DNA of 64,000 nt, from positions 62,001-126,000 of the forward strand of contig JBGQBO010000011.1 of the NCBI GenBank assembly GCA_041494885.1. Direction: 5' to 3'. The position numbers and the translations under genes are program-made. The DNA comes from JAIQFV01 sp041494885. GTDB taxonomy: Bacteria; Acidobacteriota; Terriglobia; JAIQFV01. Positions 27,952-36,481 of the stretch are shown here, piece by piece. How positions within the stretch are numbered: position 1 is the first letter of the stretch; the number at the start of each line of letters is the position of its first letter. The notes beneath the pieces were generated by a model. It had not been told where the DNA came from. It did no database searches and was given only the letters and a program-made list of their open reading frames with translations.

Positions 27952-28191
27952 TTATTTTACGTGGGCCTGAATGTAGTCGACGGCGTCTTTGACCGTGGCG
28001 ATCTTCTCCGCATCCTCGTCAGGAATCTCAATATTGAATCCTTCTTCGAAGGCCATCACCAACTCCACTGTGTCCAGCGAATCGGCGCCGAGGTCATCGA
28101 CAAAGGACGCGGTGGGAGTTACCTCCGCCTCATCCACGCCGAGCTGTTCCACAATGATCTGCTTCACCTTTTCCTCAACATTGGCTGCCAT
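27952..28191 (-). CDS. acpP: acyl carrier protein
   Basis: The 79-residue acidic protein carries the phosphopantetheine attachment site DSLD in DDLGADSLDTVELVMAFE, with Ser38 as the modified residue. It shuttles growing acyl chains among the Fab enzymes and PlsX. An AGGAGG-like site precedes the ATG. It sits between fabG and fabF, its usual place. Confidence 0.98.
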   Translation of the reverse strand: MAANVEEKVKQIIVEQLGVDEAEVTPTASFVDDLGADSLDTVELVMAFEEGFNIEIPDEDAEKIATVKDAVDYIQAHVK

Positions 28192-28312
28192 GATCAGCGT
28201 TCCTCCTTAATGTGCAATCAGATTATTCCGAATGACTCATTTTGAGCTTCGAACGACCCGGCGACGGACCGGGGTGCGGGCAGAAACTCAAAATCGACCC
28301 TCCGGCTTCCCT

Positions 28313-29053
28313 TCACATGTACATCCCCCCGTTGACATTCAAGACCTGGCCGGTGATGTAAGCAGCCTCATCCGAGGCCAGAAACCTCACGGCGTAAGCC
28401 ACTTCCCGATCCGTGGCCATTCGTTTGAGCGGAATCAATTCCAACAGCCTCTGGCGTGCTGCTTCCGGCAGACCGGCGGTCATCGCGGTATCGACAAAAC
28501 CGGGCGCCACGGCGTTGACCGTAATATTGCGAGAGGCCACTTCCAGGGCGATGGACTTTGTCAGGCCGATCAGCCCCGACTTCGCGGCCACGTAATTGGC
28601 CTGCCCGGCGTTGCCGGATTGCGCGACCACCGAAGTAATATTAATGATCCGGCCATACCGCTGCCGTACCATGCACTTTAACACTTCCTGGATGGTGTGA
28701 AAAACACTGGTGAGGTTGGTCGTCATCACGGCGTCCCAATCCTCTCGCTTCATGCGCATGACGAGGCCGTCGCGCGTGATACCGGCGTTGTTGACCAGGA
28801 CATCCACCCGTCCCAATTGTTTAATGATTTCTTCAAACGTTCGCTTGATTTCCTCCGCGGAGGAAACGTCGCATTGTATCACAACCGCCTTTCGCCCCAA
28901 GGCTTCAATTTCGGAGCGCAGGGTGTTTAGTTTCTCCACTTGGCGCGCCAACGCCACCACCGTGGCCCCGGATTCCCCCAGCACCATGGCGATCGCGCGC
29001 CCAATCCCCTGCGACGCACCCGTCACTACGGCCACTTTGTTATCAAGCAACAT
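28313..29053 (-). CDS. fabG: 3-oxoacyl-ACP reductase
   Basis: This short-chain dehydrogenase of 246 residues (from MLLDNKVAVVTG) has the NADPH-binding TGASQGIG, the NNAG motif and the catalytic Ser-Tyr-Lys set in TSVVAQSGNAGQANYVAAK. It reduces 3-oxoacyl-ACP in the elongation cycle. An upstream in-frame start at 29104 would add 17 residues not expected for FabG, so I chose the ATG at 29053. The 304-base gap to fabD (29054-29357) shows no further gene. Confidence 0.97.
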   Translation of the reverse strand: MLLDNKVAVVTGASQGIGRAIAMVLGESGATVVALARQVEKLNTLRSEIEALGRKAVVIQCDVSSAEEIKRTFEEIIKQLGRVDVLVNNAGITRDGLVMRMKREDWDAVMTTNLTSVFHTIQEVLKCMVRQRYGRIINITSVVAQSGNAGQANYVAAKSGLIGLTKSIALEVASRNITVNAVAPGFVDTAMTAGLPEAARQRLLELIPLKRMATDREVAYAVRFLASDEAAYITGQVLNVNGGMYM

Positions 29054-29357
29054 GTTCTTTCCAGGCAAGGAGGCGGAAACCGGTGATTGGGAGGTGATCA
29101 ACAACCTCGGTACCGACCATGCTAAAAAGATCTCTCATAGAGAAGCCGGGTATACAGGAAGCTAAAAACCTTCAATCTGAAATTCATGTGATGATCCCGC
29201 CGCGGCGAGCTGTCTATTGACAACCGATCCCATGACCGGGATTTCTCATAAGATCCGGTGCTGGTTCCGGGTTGTCCGGGTCAGAAGAACGCGACTTTCT
29301 AAGACCGCATCACCTTCCACTTTTCTCTGTAGGAGAGACCTTAATCCGTTCCCGGGT

Positions 29358-30311
29358 TCATTGGCCGGTTCGGACGGCGTCATGCAATGCCTCGAGTGTA
29401 GCCGTCAAAGTCTTCTCATCCTCGACATTGAGCATCTTTCGAGTCCGGTCGATCTGTTTGACCAGTCCCGACAGAACACGGCCCGGCCCCACTTCCACAA
29501 AGGTGTCCACGCCGCGGTCGATCATCGCGCGCATGGAGTCCTCCCACATCACAGGGCAGGACACCTGGCGCACCAGGGACGTGCGCGCCGCTAGTCCGGT
29601 CGTAATGAATTCCGCGTCCACGTTGGTCACCAGCGGAAACTTCAAATCATCGAAGTCCAGCCGCATTAAATCGTGCTCCAGCCGCTCTTGCGCAGGCATC
29701 ATCAGCCGGCAATGAAAGGGTGCGCTCACATTCAGAAGGAGGGCTCGCTTCGCTCCTGCTTCGGTGGCCAGTTTAACCGCCCGCTCCACGGCGCCTCTTG
29801 AGCCGGCGATCACGATCTGTGAAGGGGAATTGATGTTTGCCGCGGAACAGTCCTCGTCCATCCTCGCATCCGCGCAAATCTGATAGACGCAGTCCAAGGG
29901 CAAACCCAGGATCGCGGCCATGGCTCCGTCCCCCACCGGAACCGCCTCCTGCATGTAGATGCCGCGGTCATGGACGGTCTGAACTGCATCGAAGAGGCTC
30001 AGCGCCCCGGCCGCGACGATGGCAGAGTATTCACCCAGGCTGTGGCCGGCCACGAAGTCCGGCTGTAATCCCTTTTCTTCAAGAACCCGATAGGCGGCGA
30101 CGGAGACCGTGAGGATGGCCGGCTGAGTGTTCATGGTCAGCTGGAGCTCTTCCTCCGGACCCTCAAAACAGAGTTTGCTGATTTGGAATCCAAGGGCTCG
30201 ATCGGCTTCCTCGAAAACCCGATGGGCAACGGGAAATTTTTCAGCGAGGTCCTTTCCCATGCCCGCGTATTGTGAGGCCTGTCCCGGGAAGATGAAGGCG
30301 ATTTTGCTCAA
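29358..30311 (-). CDS. fabD: malonyl-CoA:ACP transacylase
   Basis: The 317-residue enzyme begins MSKIAFIFPGQASQYAGMGK and has the serine nucleophile in GHSLGEYSA (Ser91), the AAILGL strand and the catalytic-type His in APFHCRLM. It loads malonyl groups on ACP. The start codon is TTG and overlaps the plsX stop (TTGA), so translation is coupled. In many bacteria fabH lies between plsX and fabD; here there is no room for it. Confidence 0.96.
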   Translation of the reverse strand: MSKIAFIFPGQASQYAGMGKDLAEKFPVAHRVFEEADRALGFQISKLCFEGPEEELQLTMNTQPAILTVSVAAYRVLEEKGLQPDFVAGHSLGEYSAIVAAGALSLFDAVQTVHDRGIYMQEAVPVGDGAMAAILGLPLDCVYQICADARMDEDCSAANINSPSQIVIAGSRGAVERAVKLATEAGAKRALLLNVSAPFHCRLMMPAQERLEHDLMRLDFDDLKFPLVTNVDAEFITTGLAARTSLVRQVSCPVMWEDSMRAMIDRGVDTFVEVGPGRVLSGLVKQIDRTRKMLNVEDEKTLTATLEALHDAVRTGQ

Positions 30312-31378
30312 TGGATTCTCCGGGGGGGCGGGGATTCGTGGGAGACTGTGACCCTGTCGTCGGGAACCTCTCCGGTGGCCGCAATTCGCGCAATTTCATT
30401 TTCGATTCTCTCGCTCAGCTTGTTATTGCAGAATTCGTAAGCCACCCGAATCGCGTTCTTGATGGCATGCGCGTTGGAGCGTCCATGACAAATGATGCAC
30501 ACTTCTTTCAACCCCAGCAGCGGAGCCCCACCGTATTCCGAATAGTCCAATCGCCTCTTGAAATTGGCAAAGGCCTTCTGAGAAAGTGCATATCCCATCT
30601 TGGCGGTCAATGTGGCGGACAGTTCCTCACGGAGAAGGGTCGAAATGGCTTCCACCAACCCTTCACTCACCTTGAGCGCCACATTGCCGATGAACCCATC
30701 GCATACGATGACGTCACAGGACCCGTTGTAAAGATCCCGCCCCTCCACATTGCCCACGAAATTCAAGCTCGTTTTTTTCAGAAGGCCGTAGACCTCCCGG
30801 GTCAAATCATTTCCCTTGGATGATTCCTCCCCGATCGAAAGCAACCCGACGCGGGGACGCGCCACATTGAAGATGACACGGGAATATACTTCTCCCATGA
30901 TCGCGAATTGCTCAAGGTGGAACGGCTTGCAGTCCACATTGGCGCCCACATCGAGAAGAATCGCCGGCTTCCCCTTGGAGGTCGGAAACACCGCGGCCAG
31001 ACAAGGACGATCCACCGACGGAAGCACCCCCATCACAATCTTGGAGGTCGTCATCACCGCCCCGGTATTGCCGGCGCTGACTACCCCCGCGGCCTTGCCA
31101 TCACGTACCAGCCGTGCCGACACATGGATCGAGGAATCGCGCTTCTTCCGGAAGCTGGCCGCTGCCATATCTTCCATCGTCACCACCTGGGAGGCGTTCT
31201 GGACTTCAATGGGGAGGTGGGGCGGGCAATGACGGCGCTTCAGTTCGGCAAGAATGGCCTGCTCCGGCCCCACCAGCACGACGGAGACAGGATACTCCTG
31301 GACTGCGGCGATGGTGCCCTCCACTTCACTGTGCGGGGCATGATCGCTGCCCATGGCGTCAACGGCAATCTTGATCAT
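30308..31378 (-). CDS. plsX: phosphate acyltransferase
   Basis: The 356-residue protein starts MIKIAVDAMGSDHAPHSEVE and includes GVVSAGNTGAVMTTSKI, ILLDVGANVDCKPFHL and SIGEESSKGNDL, all typical of PlsX. It converts acyl-ACP to acyl-phosphate for PlsY at the first step of phospholipid synthesis. It lies between rpmF and fabD, the classical arrangement, and overlaps fabD by four bases. Confidence 0.97.
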   Translation of the reverse strand: MIKIAVDAMGSDHAPHSEVEGTIAAVQEYPVSVVLVGPEQAILAELKRRHCPPHLPIEVQNASQVVTMEDMAAASFRKKRDSSIHVSARLVRDGKAAGVVSAGNTGAVMTTSKIVMGVLPSVDRPCLAAVFPTSKGKPAILLDVGANVDCKPFHLEQFAIMGEVYSRVIFNVARPRVGLLSIGEESSKGNDLTREVYGLLKKTSLNFVGNVEGRDLYNGSCDVIVCDGFIGNVALKVSEGLVEAISTLLREELSATLTAKMGYALSQKAFANFKRRLDYSEYGGAPLLGLKEVCIICHGRSNAHAIKNAIRVAYEFCNNKLSERIENEIARIAATGEVPDDRVTVSHESPPPRRIH

Positions 31379-31529
31379 AAGTGGCAGAAGACGATCAGGC
31401 GATCTCCAAATTCACTTTTCCGGTATCCCGACCCCGGATTCCGCTCAACCCCTTCTATCCCGCGACCACGTTAGGTCGATCCCCAGAAGGTCCATTCGGC
31501 CTTTTGGGGGGGTCACAGAAGCCCGAGGC

Positions 31530-31712
31530 TTACTCGGTCTCGACTTCAACTACTTCCTTGCCATTGTAATAGCCACATTTCGGGCAGGCCTGATGAGGCA
31601 ACTTCCGCTCGTGACAGTTAGGACATTCAGAAAAAGAGGGGGGCCTCAACGCGTCGTGCGCACGACGCCGCGACGTTCGCCCCTTGGAATGCCTACGTTT
31701 TGGATTGGGCAT
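31530..31712 (-). CDS. rpmF: 50S ribosomal protein L32
   Basis: This 60-residue basic protein begins MPNPKRRHSKGRTSRRRAHD and contains two CxxC pairs (CPNC and CPKC), the zinc-binding form of L32. It is encoded between the DUF177 protein and PlsX, as in most bacteria. The acidic tail EVVEVETE is usual. Confidence 0.97.
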   Translation of the reverse strand: MPNPKRRHSKGRTSRRRAHDALRPPSFSECPNCHERKLPHQACPKCGYYNGKEVVEVETE

Positions 31713-31755
31713 GATGATCTTCCTTTCTTCAAACTTTCGATCCCCAGGCGGGATT

Positions 31756-32283
31756 TCACGACCTTTTCAGTGTGCCTAAACTCGCCCATCGCGGATCCCA
31801 CTCCGCATCAGCACAGCCACAGGGCGCAATGTTACGGTTGGCGCCACAGTGGGGACACAACCCCTGGCATCCAAGTTGACATATGGGCTTCATGGGAAGC
31901 TCGATAAGAATCTGCTCCCGGAGCGTGTCATTAAATTCCAAGCCTGCCCCGACATAAAAGCCGATATCCAGGTCTGGACTTTTCAATTCAATCTCCTCGT
32001 CCTGTCTTATGGGACCGACGCTCTTGTGCGAGCGATAAAAGAGATCGAATGACTTCTTGACTGGAATCTTCATGGGCTCGAGACATCGAGAGCAGCCGGT
32101 CTCGACTTCCACCTCGAGGGTCCCCTTGACCCGAACTTCCTCGCTCACAAGCGAGGCCACAGCATCCACAAGCAAAGGCCCGGTTTGCTTGAAGTCACCG
32201 GAACGCAGGTCAACCACCCCAGGTCCAAGAACTTCAGAGATGATAATCGGCTGGATCGCCAGGTTTTTGAGGGCGACAATCAT
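31756..32283 (-). CDS. DUF177 (YceD) family protein
   Basis: The 175-residue product has the DUF177 core VEVETGCSRCLEPMKIPVKK, an ELKSPDLDIGFYVGAGLEFN segment and a C-terminal Cys cluster CQLGCQGLCPHCGANRN that may bind metal. YceD-family proteins are encoded next to rpmF and are linked to 23S rRNA accumulation. I start it at the ATG at 32283 because the upstream in-frame extension to 32367 is not typical of the family. Distances to rpmF (43 bases) support one operon. Confidence 0.92.
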   Translation of the reverse strand: MIVALKNLAIQPIIISEVLGPGVVDLRSGDFKQTGPLLVDAVASLVSEEVRVKGTLEVEVETGCSRCLEPMKIPVKKSFDLFYRSHKSVGPIRQDEEIELKSPDLDIGFYVGAGLEFNDTLREQILIELPMKPICQLGCQGLCPHCGANRNIAPCGCADAEWDPRWASLGTLKRS

Positions 32284-32550
32284 TCTAAGTGACCAGCCTA
32301 TCACGAATTTAGCCACGCCACGGCAAATGCCGCGCGGTACCCCTGCGACGCCCAAATGGGCAAGCAAATCAACGCATTATAGCAACGAACCTCTCTTTGT
32401 CAAGCATCGCACCCTTGTTCGAAAAGAGCTCATTTTGCGATCTGAATTCCATCCCCGGATAGACGAAGACACTGAGTTGTTGCAGTTTCACATGGGTTCA
32501 TGCGGGGTTTCAGACGTCGAGCTTTGCAAAAAGAAACGAGCTGGGACCGA

Positions 32551-32580
32551 CAAAAAAATCCAGGCTCACGGCCTGGATTT
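32551..32580 (-). terminator. rho-independent terminator after the YfgM-like gene
   Basis: On the minus strand AATCCAGGC pairs with GCCTGGATT over nine perfect positions around a five-base loop and is followed by a run of T. It lies about 40 bases after the stop codon at 32617. It separates that gene from the downstream rpmF-fab operon, whose promoter should lie in 32284-32550. Confidence 0.9.
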
Positions 32581-32616
32581 GGGATGGAGATTTAGACCCT
32601 GGTTTCGAAAAAGCGG

Positions 32617-33357
32617 TTAAGATGCGGGGCCCAGCTCTGCCAGATGAGAACGCACATCGCTTTGGATTTGGAAGCTGGGGAATTCCGTCTGAATCTTCTT
32701 GTAGAGTTGAATCGCAGCGTCCTTGTTGTTGATGGCTTGATAATACTCAGCTAAAGTCATCATGGAGGTGACCTTCGGAACTGTGGTCGTTGGGTGATCA
32801 ATCAACTGCTGCAGCAACCCTGCGACCTGGGAGGTGTTCTTCTGGGCAGAATAGATCTGGGCCAGGGCAAACTTGCCGAGGGCGCCAATCTCCGGGTTCT
32901 CCGACTTCTTGGTGAGGGTCTCCAGCTGCTGAACGGCCCCCGCGCTATCGCCCAGGTTATACTTGCACATGGCATCGTAATACGCCGCGGTCTCGCCAAT
33001 CACCTGGCCGCTGTGCTTGCGGCTGAGGCGGGCAAATTCCTGCTCCGCCTTGGTGTATTTTTCCTGGGAGGTGGCAAAAACGCGCTGATTCGGCCCCAGC
33101 GGGGCCCGCAATTTGTCGGTGATGAGAGGCGAGCTATAAAGCTGGATGGCGCTGCTGATCTCCTCATTACTCACCTGGTGTCTGTTCCGCATGTACCAGC
33201 TAATCCCGAACATTGCGATGACTACCACGGCCACGGTGCCTACGCCCAGCAGGATTTCTCGTGCATGTTCCTGAAGGTAATCCCAAGTTCCCGTCACAGT
33301 GACAAGGAACTCATCCTGCTTCACCAACTCATGTCGGCTAAGATGTGTTTTCCCCAC
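32617..33357 (-). CDS. YfgM/TPR-type membrane-anchored protein
   Basis: The 246-residue protein has one membrane helix near the N-terminus (LLGVGTVAVVVIAMFGISWY) and a periplasmic TPR-like domain (FARLSRKHSGQVIGETAAYY, then repeats to the end). This matches the tetratricopeptide/YfgM-like family, in which YfgM assists SecYEG-linked periplasmic chaperones. GGAGG eight bases ahead of the GTG at 33357 decides the start over a TTG at 33378. A terminator follows the gene directly. Confidence 0.85.
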   Translation of the reverse strand: MGKTHLSRHELVKQDEFLVTVTGTWDYLQEHAREILLGVGTVAVVVIAMFGISWYMRNRHQVSNEEISSAIQLYSSPLITDKLRAPLGPNQRVFATSQEKYTKAEQEFARLSRKHSGQVIGETAAYYDAMCKYNLGDSAGAVQQLETLTKKSENPEIGALGKFALAQIYSAQKNTSQVAGLLQQLIDHPTTTVPKVTSMMTLAEYYQAINNKDAAIQLYKKIQTEFPSFQIQSDVRSHLAELGPAS

Positions 33358-33587
33358 AGTGTGTTCCTCCAGCCTCAAAAATCAGCATATCATAGCGGCT
33401 CGCTCTGTTACGGTCAATTGGTTTGATGATCCCATGGTGCAGTGGAGAGCACCCTTCCGTTCAATCTGTCCCATGGAACTGCCTTTCAAGAGTTCGCAAA
33501 ATGGTCCTTCCCTGACTTGACTCGATTCGCCGCAGCAGGGTAGGATTTCGGCGGGTTTTGAAAGAGTTCAAGATTCGAGGAGAGTTC

Positions 33588-34481
33588 ATGCCAAAGGAGT
33601 CACAACAACCCAGTCGCTGGGTCACCCCGCTGGCTTGGTTGATCGGGTTGGTGTTCATCGCTGCCGCATTCCTGAAGGCCTGGGACATCCGGCAGTTCGC
33701 GCTTCAAATCAGCTATTACAAGCTGTTGCCTGGGTCGCTTGATCTGCCCGCTGCCTTCCTCATGGTTGCCCTTGAGGCCTTTATTGGGGTCTGTTTGATT
33801 ACTGGTTTCCAGCGGACGCTGGCGCTCGGGGCCGGGGCCGGTCTGCTGGTTCTCTTTCTCGCGGCAACCGGGTTCCGGTGGAATGAACTCCAGGGACATG
33901 ACTGTGGCTGTTTCGGTTCCTTTGACCGCGGAGGACCCGCCTCGGTGCTCTGGCAGGACACCCTTCTGCTGCTGATGACCCTGGTCACCTTCAAGTACCG
34001 CCGTCGTACGCTGGAGCTGGCAGGCCGGAAGATCATCTCTGTAGTGATTACCTTGTTATGCCTTGGCACCGCAACCTACTCCGAGATTGACGCCCGTTCA
34101 AAGGTCTCTTCGATTGACCAGACGACCCAGGGCCAGCTGAATATCATCATCTATCTAAGCGCGACTTGTCCTCATTGCATTGCCAATTCCGAGAGACTCA
34201 ACCTCATCGGGGAGACGCCCAACCTGCCCCCCATCCAAACCTACCTCGGCGCGGAAACCGATGCACAGATTTTTGATTTCTTGAACCAGGGGCACCTCAG
34301 GATTCCCTACACGAAGATCCCGTTCAGCTATCTCTGGCTGATGACGAAGTCGGTTCCCGTCCTGGAACTGCGCCGCGGAGATTCGATTGTGGCCCGATGG
34401 GATGGAGACATGCCATCGCCGGAGGAGGTTCTCAAGGCGGTGGCTGCTGCCCGAACACAGGGTCAGAACAATTCGAGCTAA
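33588..34481 (+). CDS. MauE/DoxX-like membrane protein with thiol CxxC domain
   Basis: The 297-residue protein has four to five helices in the first half with the MauE-type motif HDCGCFGSF, then a periplasmic part with SATCPHC, a CxxC thiol pair set in a thioredoxin-like context. MauE and DoxX-type proteins act in periplasmic disulfide or sulfur redox chemistry. The fused thiol region would let the membrane part pass electrons to or from substrates. GAGGAG six bases ahead of the ATG at 33588 sets the start. It is divergent from the YfgM-like gene. Confidence 0.82.
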   Translation: MPKESQQPSRWVTPLAWLIGLVFIAAAFLKAWDIRQFALQISYYKLLPGSLDLPAAFLMVALEAFIGVCLITGFQRTLALGAGAGLLVLFLAATGFRWNELQGHDCGCFGSFDRGGPASVLWQDTLLLLMTLVTFKYRRRTLELAGRKIISVVITLLCLGTATYSEIDARSKVSSIDQTTQGQLNIIIYLSATCPHCIANSERLNLIGETPNLPPIQTYLGAETDAQIFDFLNQGHLRIPYTKIPFSYLWLMTKSVPVLELRRGDSIVARWDGDMPSPEEVLKAVAAARTQGQNNSS

Positions 34482-34562
34482 GTTACTCTGGCGGGCGCCA
34501 GGGCTTATCTTCGGATGGTCGTGGTGGCGAGGTTAGTATCAGGGCTTGATCGTCTGCTTTTC

Positions 34563-34591
34563 TTGACTATAACGCGGACGTCACATAAGAT
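34563..34591 (+). promoter_or_regulatory. sigma70-type promoter for the ferredoxin gene
   Basis: TTGACT (34563-34568) and TAAGAT (34586-34591) are separated by exactly 17 bases. The ferredoxin start codon lies 45 bases downstream with AGGAG about ten bases before it. Confidence 0.65.
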
Positions 34592-34636
34592 GATTTGCCA
34601 CGCTGGTGACATCCTGAACAAGAGGAGACCGGAAAC

Positions 34637-34987
34637 ATGGAGTCGGCCGAGGTAATCAAGAGCGAACCGAAGTCCAAAGGACTGACGACGCCCCGAAAGA
34701 AAATTCCCAAAGAACTCGCTGTCATCACTGAGAATTGTACGGGTTGCGCCGGGTCTCCCGCATGTGTCGAGTATTGCCCGGTAGAAGACTGCATGTATTG
34801 GGTCCCCGACGAAGACCACCCTCCTTTCGGCCGCATTGAAGTGGACCCGCAAACTTGCATTGGCTGCAAAAAATGCACCAGCAAGGGTCCCGATGGCGCG
34901 TTTCTGGATGGATGCCCGTGGGATGCCATCGACATGGTCCCCACCGAAGAAGTCGAAAAGAACCTGGGAATTAAATTCAGTCGTTGA
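34637..34987 (+). CDS. 2x[4Fe-4S] ferredoxin-like protein
   Basis: The 116-residue protein carries two cluster motifs: CTGCAGSPACVEYCPVEDC, with an insertion between the second and third Cys, and CIGCKKC followed by a distant Cys in DGCPWDAIDM. An electron-carrier role is likely. The central segment MYWVPDEDHPPFGRIEVDP is longer than in minimal bacterial ferredoxins. It has its own promoter, and no dedicated partner enzyme is adjacent. Confidence 0.9.
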   Translation: MESAEVIKSEPKSKGLTTPRKKIPKELAVITENCTGCAGSPACVEYCPVEDCMYWVPDEDHPPFGRIEVDPQTCIGCKKCTSKGPDGAFLDGCPWDAIDMVPTEEVEKNLGIKFSR

Positions 34988-35048
34988 TCCGACCGCAATT
35001 CTGCCAACAGACAAGCTAGTTAGGATAGTCAGAGGACTGTCCCAATAC

Positions 35049-35136
35049 GGTTCACTTAAGCAGAGTTTCGTCTTAAGAAGTGCCTAATCGAATGGGGAGT
35101 TTCGGCCCGGGTTTCCATAGCTCAACGGTATTGGGA
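35049..35136 (+). repeat. direct repeat R1, copy a
   Basis: About 85 bases starting GGTTCACTTAAGCAGAGTTT and running through AATGGGGAGTTTCGGCC to CAACGGTATTGG. It is repeated with few differences at 35331-35417. No gene is associated with it. Confidence 0.8.
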
Positions 35137-35330
35137 CTGTATCGAACTTCTCGGATTTCTAGATCAAATGCTCGGTTCATTTCCAATCAGAGGCCCGAAG
35201 GGCAGGCACAATTCTAGCCCCGTCTGAGCCCCGCGCCTTTTCTTTTTGCGGGGCGAGGGCGGGGTCAAAGCCCCAAAATGTTGTGAGCCCCGGAGGGGTG
35301 AAAGAATCTCTTTATTCCCGATAGATCGAC

Positions 35331-35417
35331 GGTTCAATCAAGCAGAGTTTCGTCTTAAGAAGTGCCAATCGAATGGGGAGTTTCGGCCTGAGTTCCTTTA
35401 ACTGAACGGTATTCGGG
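35331..35417 (+). repeat. direct repeat R1, copy b
   Basis: It starts GGTTCAATCAAGCAGAGTTT and ends in GAACGGTATTCGG, matching copy a at 35049. Between the copies lie GC-rich hairpins and GAGCCCCGGAGGGGTGAAAG, a type of sequence often seen in intergenic DNA of related genomes. Confidence 0.8.
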
Positions 35418-35536
35418 GCTGACCCTGCCTTTTTGGAGTGCGGTCCGCCGTAGCGGACCGCTTTCTCCGATCCGGGTGGTGGGTTCGATCAGCCCTTCTC
35501 GTCGAAAACACGAGACCACTGCTTATCTCTCAGTGG

Positions 35537-35655
35537 CCTAAGCTCACTAAGGGGTGGCTGTCTGTAATCAATTCTGATGATCGCTGCTTAAGAAGCAGAA
35601 GAGCCGATCGACTCTCCATTGCATACCCCGATAGATCGGGGTATGCACCACCCCG
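35537..35655 (+). repeat. direct repeat R2, copy a, with REP-like hairpin
   Basis: About 119 bases beginning CTAAGCTCACTAAGGGGTGG and ending with a hairpin GCATACCCCGAT-AG-ATCGGGGTATGC at 35621-35646 and CACCACCCC. A second copy is at 37630-37748, so the pair brackets the M15 peptidase and the secreted protein. Confidence 0.8.
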
Positions 35656-35709
35656 TCGATTGCCCATGACATCCCAAAATAGGCAATGACCAAACGCAGG
35701 AGGATGAAT

Positions 35710-36153
35710 ATGAATCTAACCGACCACTTTAGTCTAGAGGAGCTGACCTCTTCCTCGACCGCGGTTCGCAAGGGTATCGACAACGCTCCGCCACCAGAGA
35801 TAATCGACAACCTGAAAATACTTGCCGAGGGCTTGGAAAAGGTCCGCTCGCAGGTGTTGAATAATCTAGGGATGCATATTGACTCCGGGTTCCGTTGTGT
35901 CGCGCTGAACACGCTCATCGGAGGGGCCTCAAACAGTGCCCACACGAGTGGTTTCGCCGCCGACTTCACATGCGACGGATTTGGGAATCCTCTGAGCATA
36001 TGCCAGGCAATCCAGGCGTCTGGCATTACCTTCGACCAGCTCATTCAGGAAGGCACTTGGGTGCACTTGTCATTTGCCCCCACATTGCGCCGTCAAGTGC
36101 TCACCGCGCATTTCACCGACGGAAAAGCCAGTTACACCAATGGGCTGGGATAG
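35710..36153 (+). CDS. M15 family D-Ala peptidase-like protein
   Basis: The 147-residue protein matches the M15_3 type: FSLEELTSSSTAVRKGIDN, DSGFRCVALNTLIGGASNSA, zinc ligands in HTSGFAADF (His and Asp) and a third His in TWVHLSFAP. Such peptidases cut peptidoglycan stem peptides and are common in phage lysis modules and as stray cell-wall hydrolases. AGGAGG six bases before the ATG at 35710 sets the start. No signal peptide is visible. It sits in a repeat-bounded cassette, which suggests recent arrival. Confidence 0.88.
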   Translation: MNLTDHFSLEELTSSSTAVRKGIDNAPPPEIIDNLKILAEGLEKVRSQVLNNLGMHIDSGFRCVALNTLIGGASNSAHTSGFAADFTCDGFGNPLSICQAIQASGITFDQLIQEGTWVHLSFAPTLRRQVLTAHFTDGKASYTNGLG

Positions 36154-36481
36154 GGCAATTCTAGCGGGCTGCGCCACCTGGGACGACTGATCTGGGATGA
36201 ATACTCACGTGCGGTTGTTCAGGTTGGAGGGCGATGTGTAAGTCCTCCCACCTATTTTCAAGCTGGCCCCGAGATCTATTCTGAGTGGCGTTGGTGATAG
36301 ACGCAGAAAGCGTCGGAATGGGATGCGACTGATGCGACATTTTGTGCAATCTGTGCTGGCGAAAGCTGGGCTACATCCGTCAAGAGACGACGCCTTTGTT
36401 CAAGCATCGACTGACAAAGGCCATTGCTGCGGGCCTGCGTTACGGTCCCAAAACATAAGATCAGCGCTGAGGGATGCAGCG
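36154..36481. other. intergenic region inside the repeat-bounded cassette
   Basis: These 328 bases separate the M15 gene from the secreted protein. An open frame continues upstream of the next gene's likely GTG start but its residues are not signal-like and show no family features. Nothing else is visible. Confidence 0.4.

Noticed and set aside
35480..35500. GGTTCGATC resembling a tRNA T-loop
   Set aside because: No acceptor, D or anticodon arms with matching stems could be built around it.
35710..36153. Prophage lysis module around the M15 peptidase
   Set aside because: No holin, integrase, capsid or tail gene is nearby; the cassette holds only one other gene.
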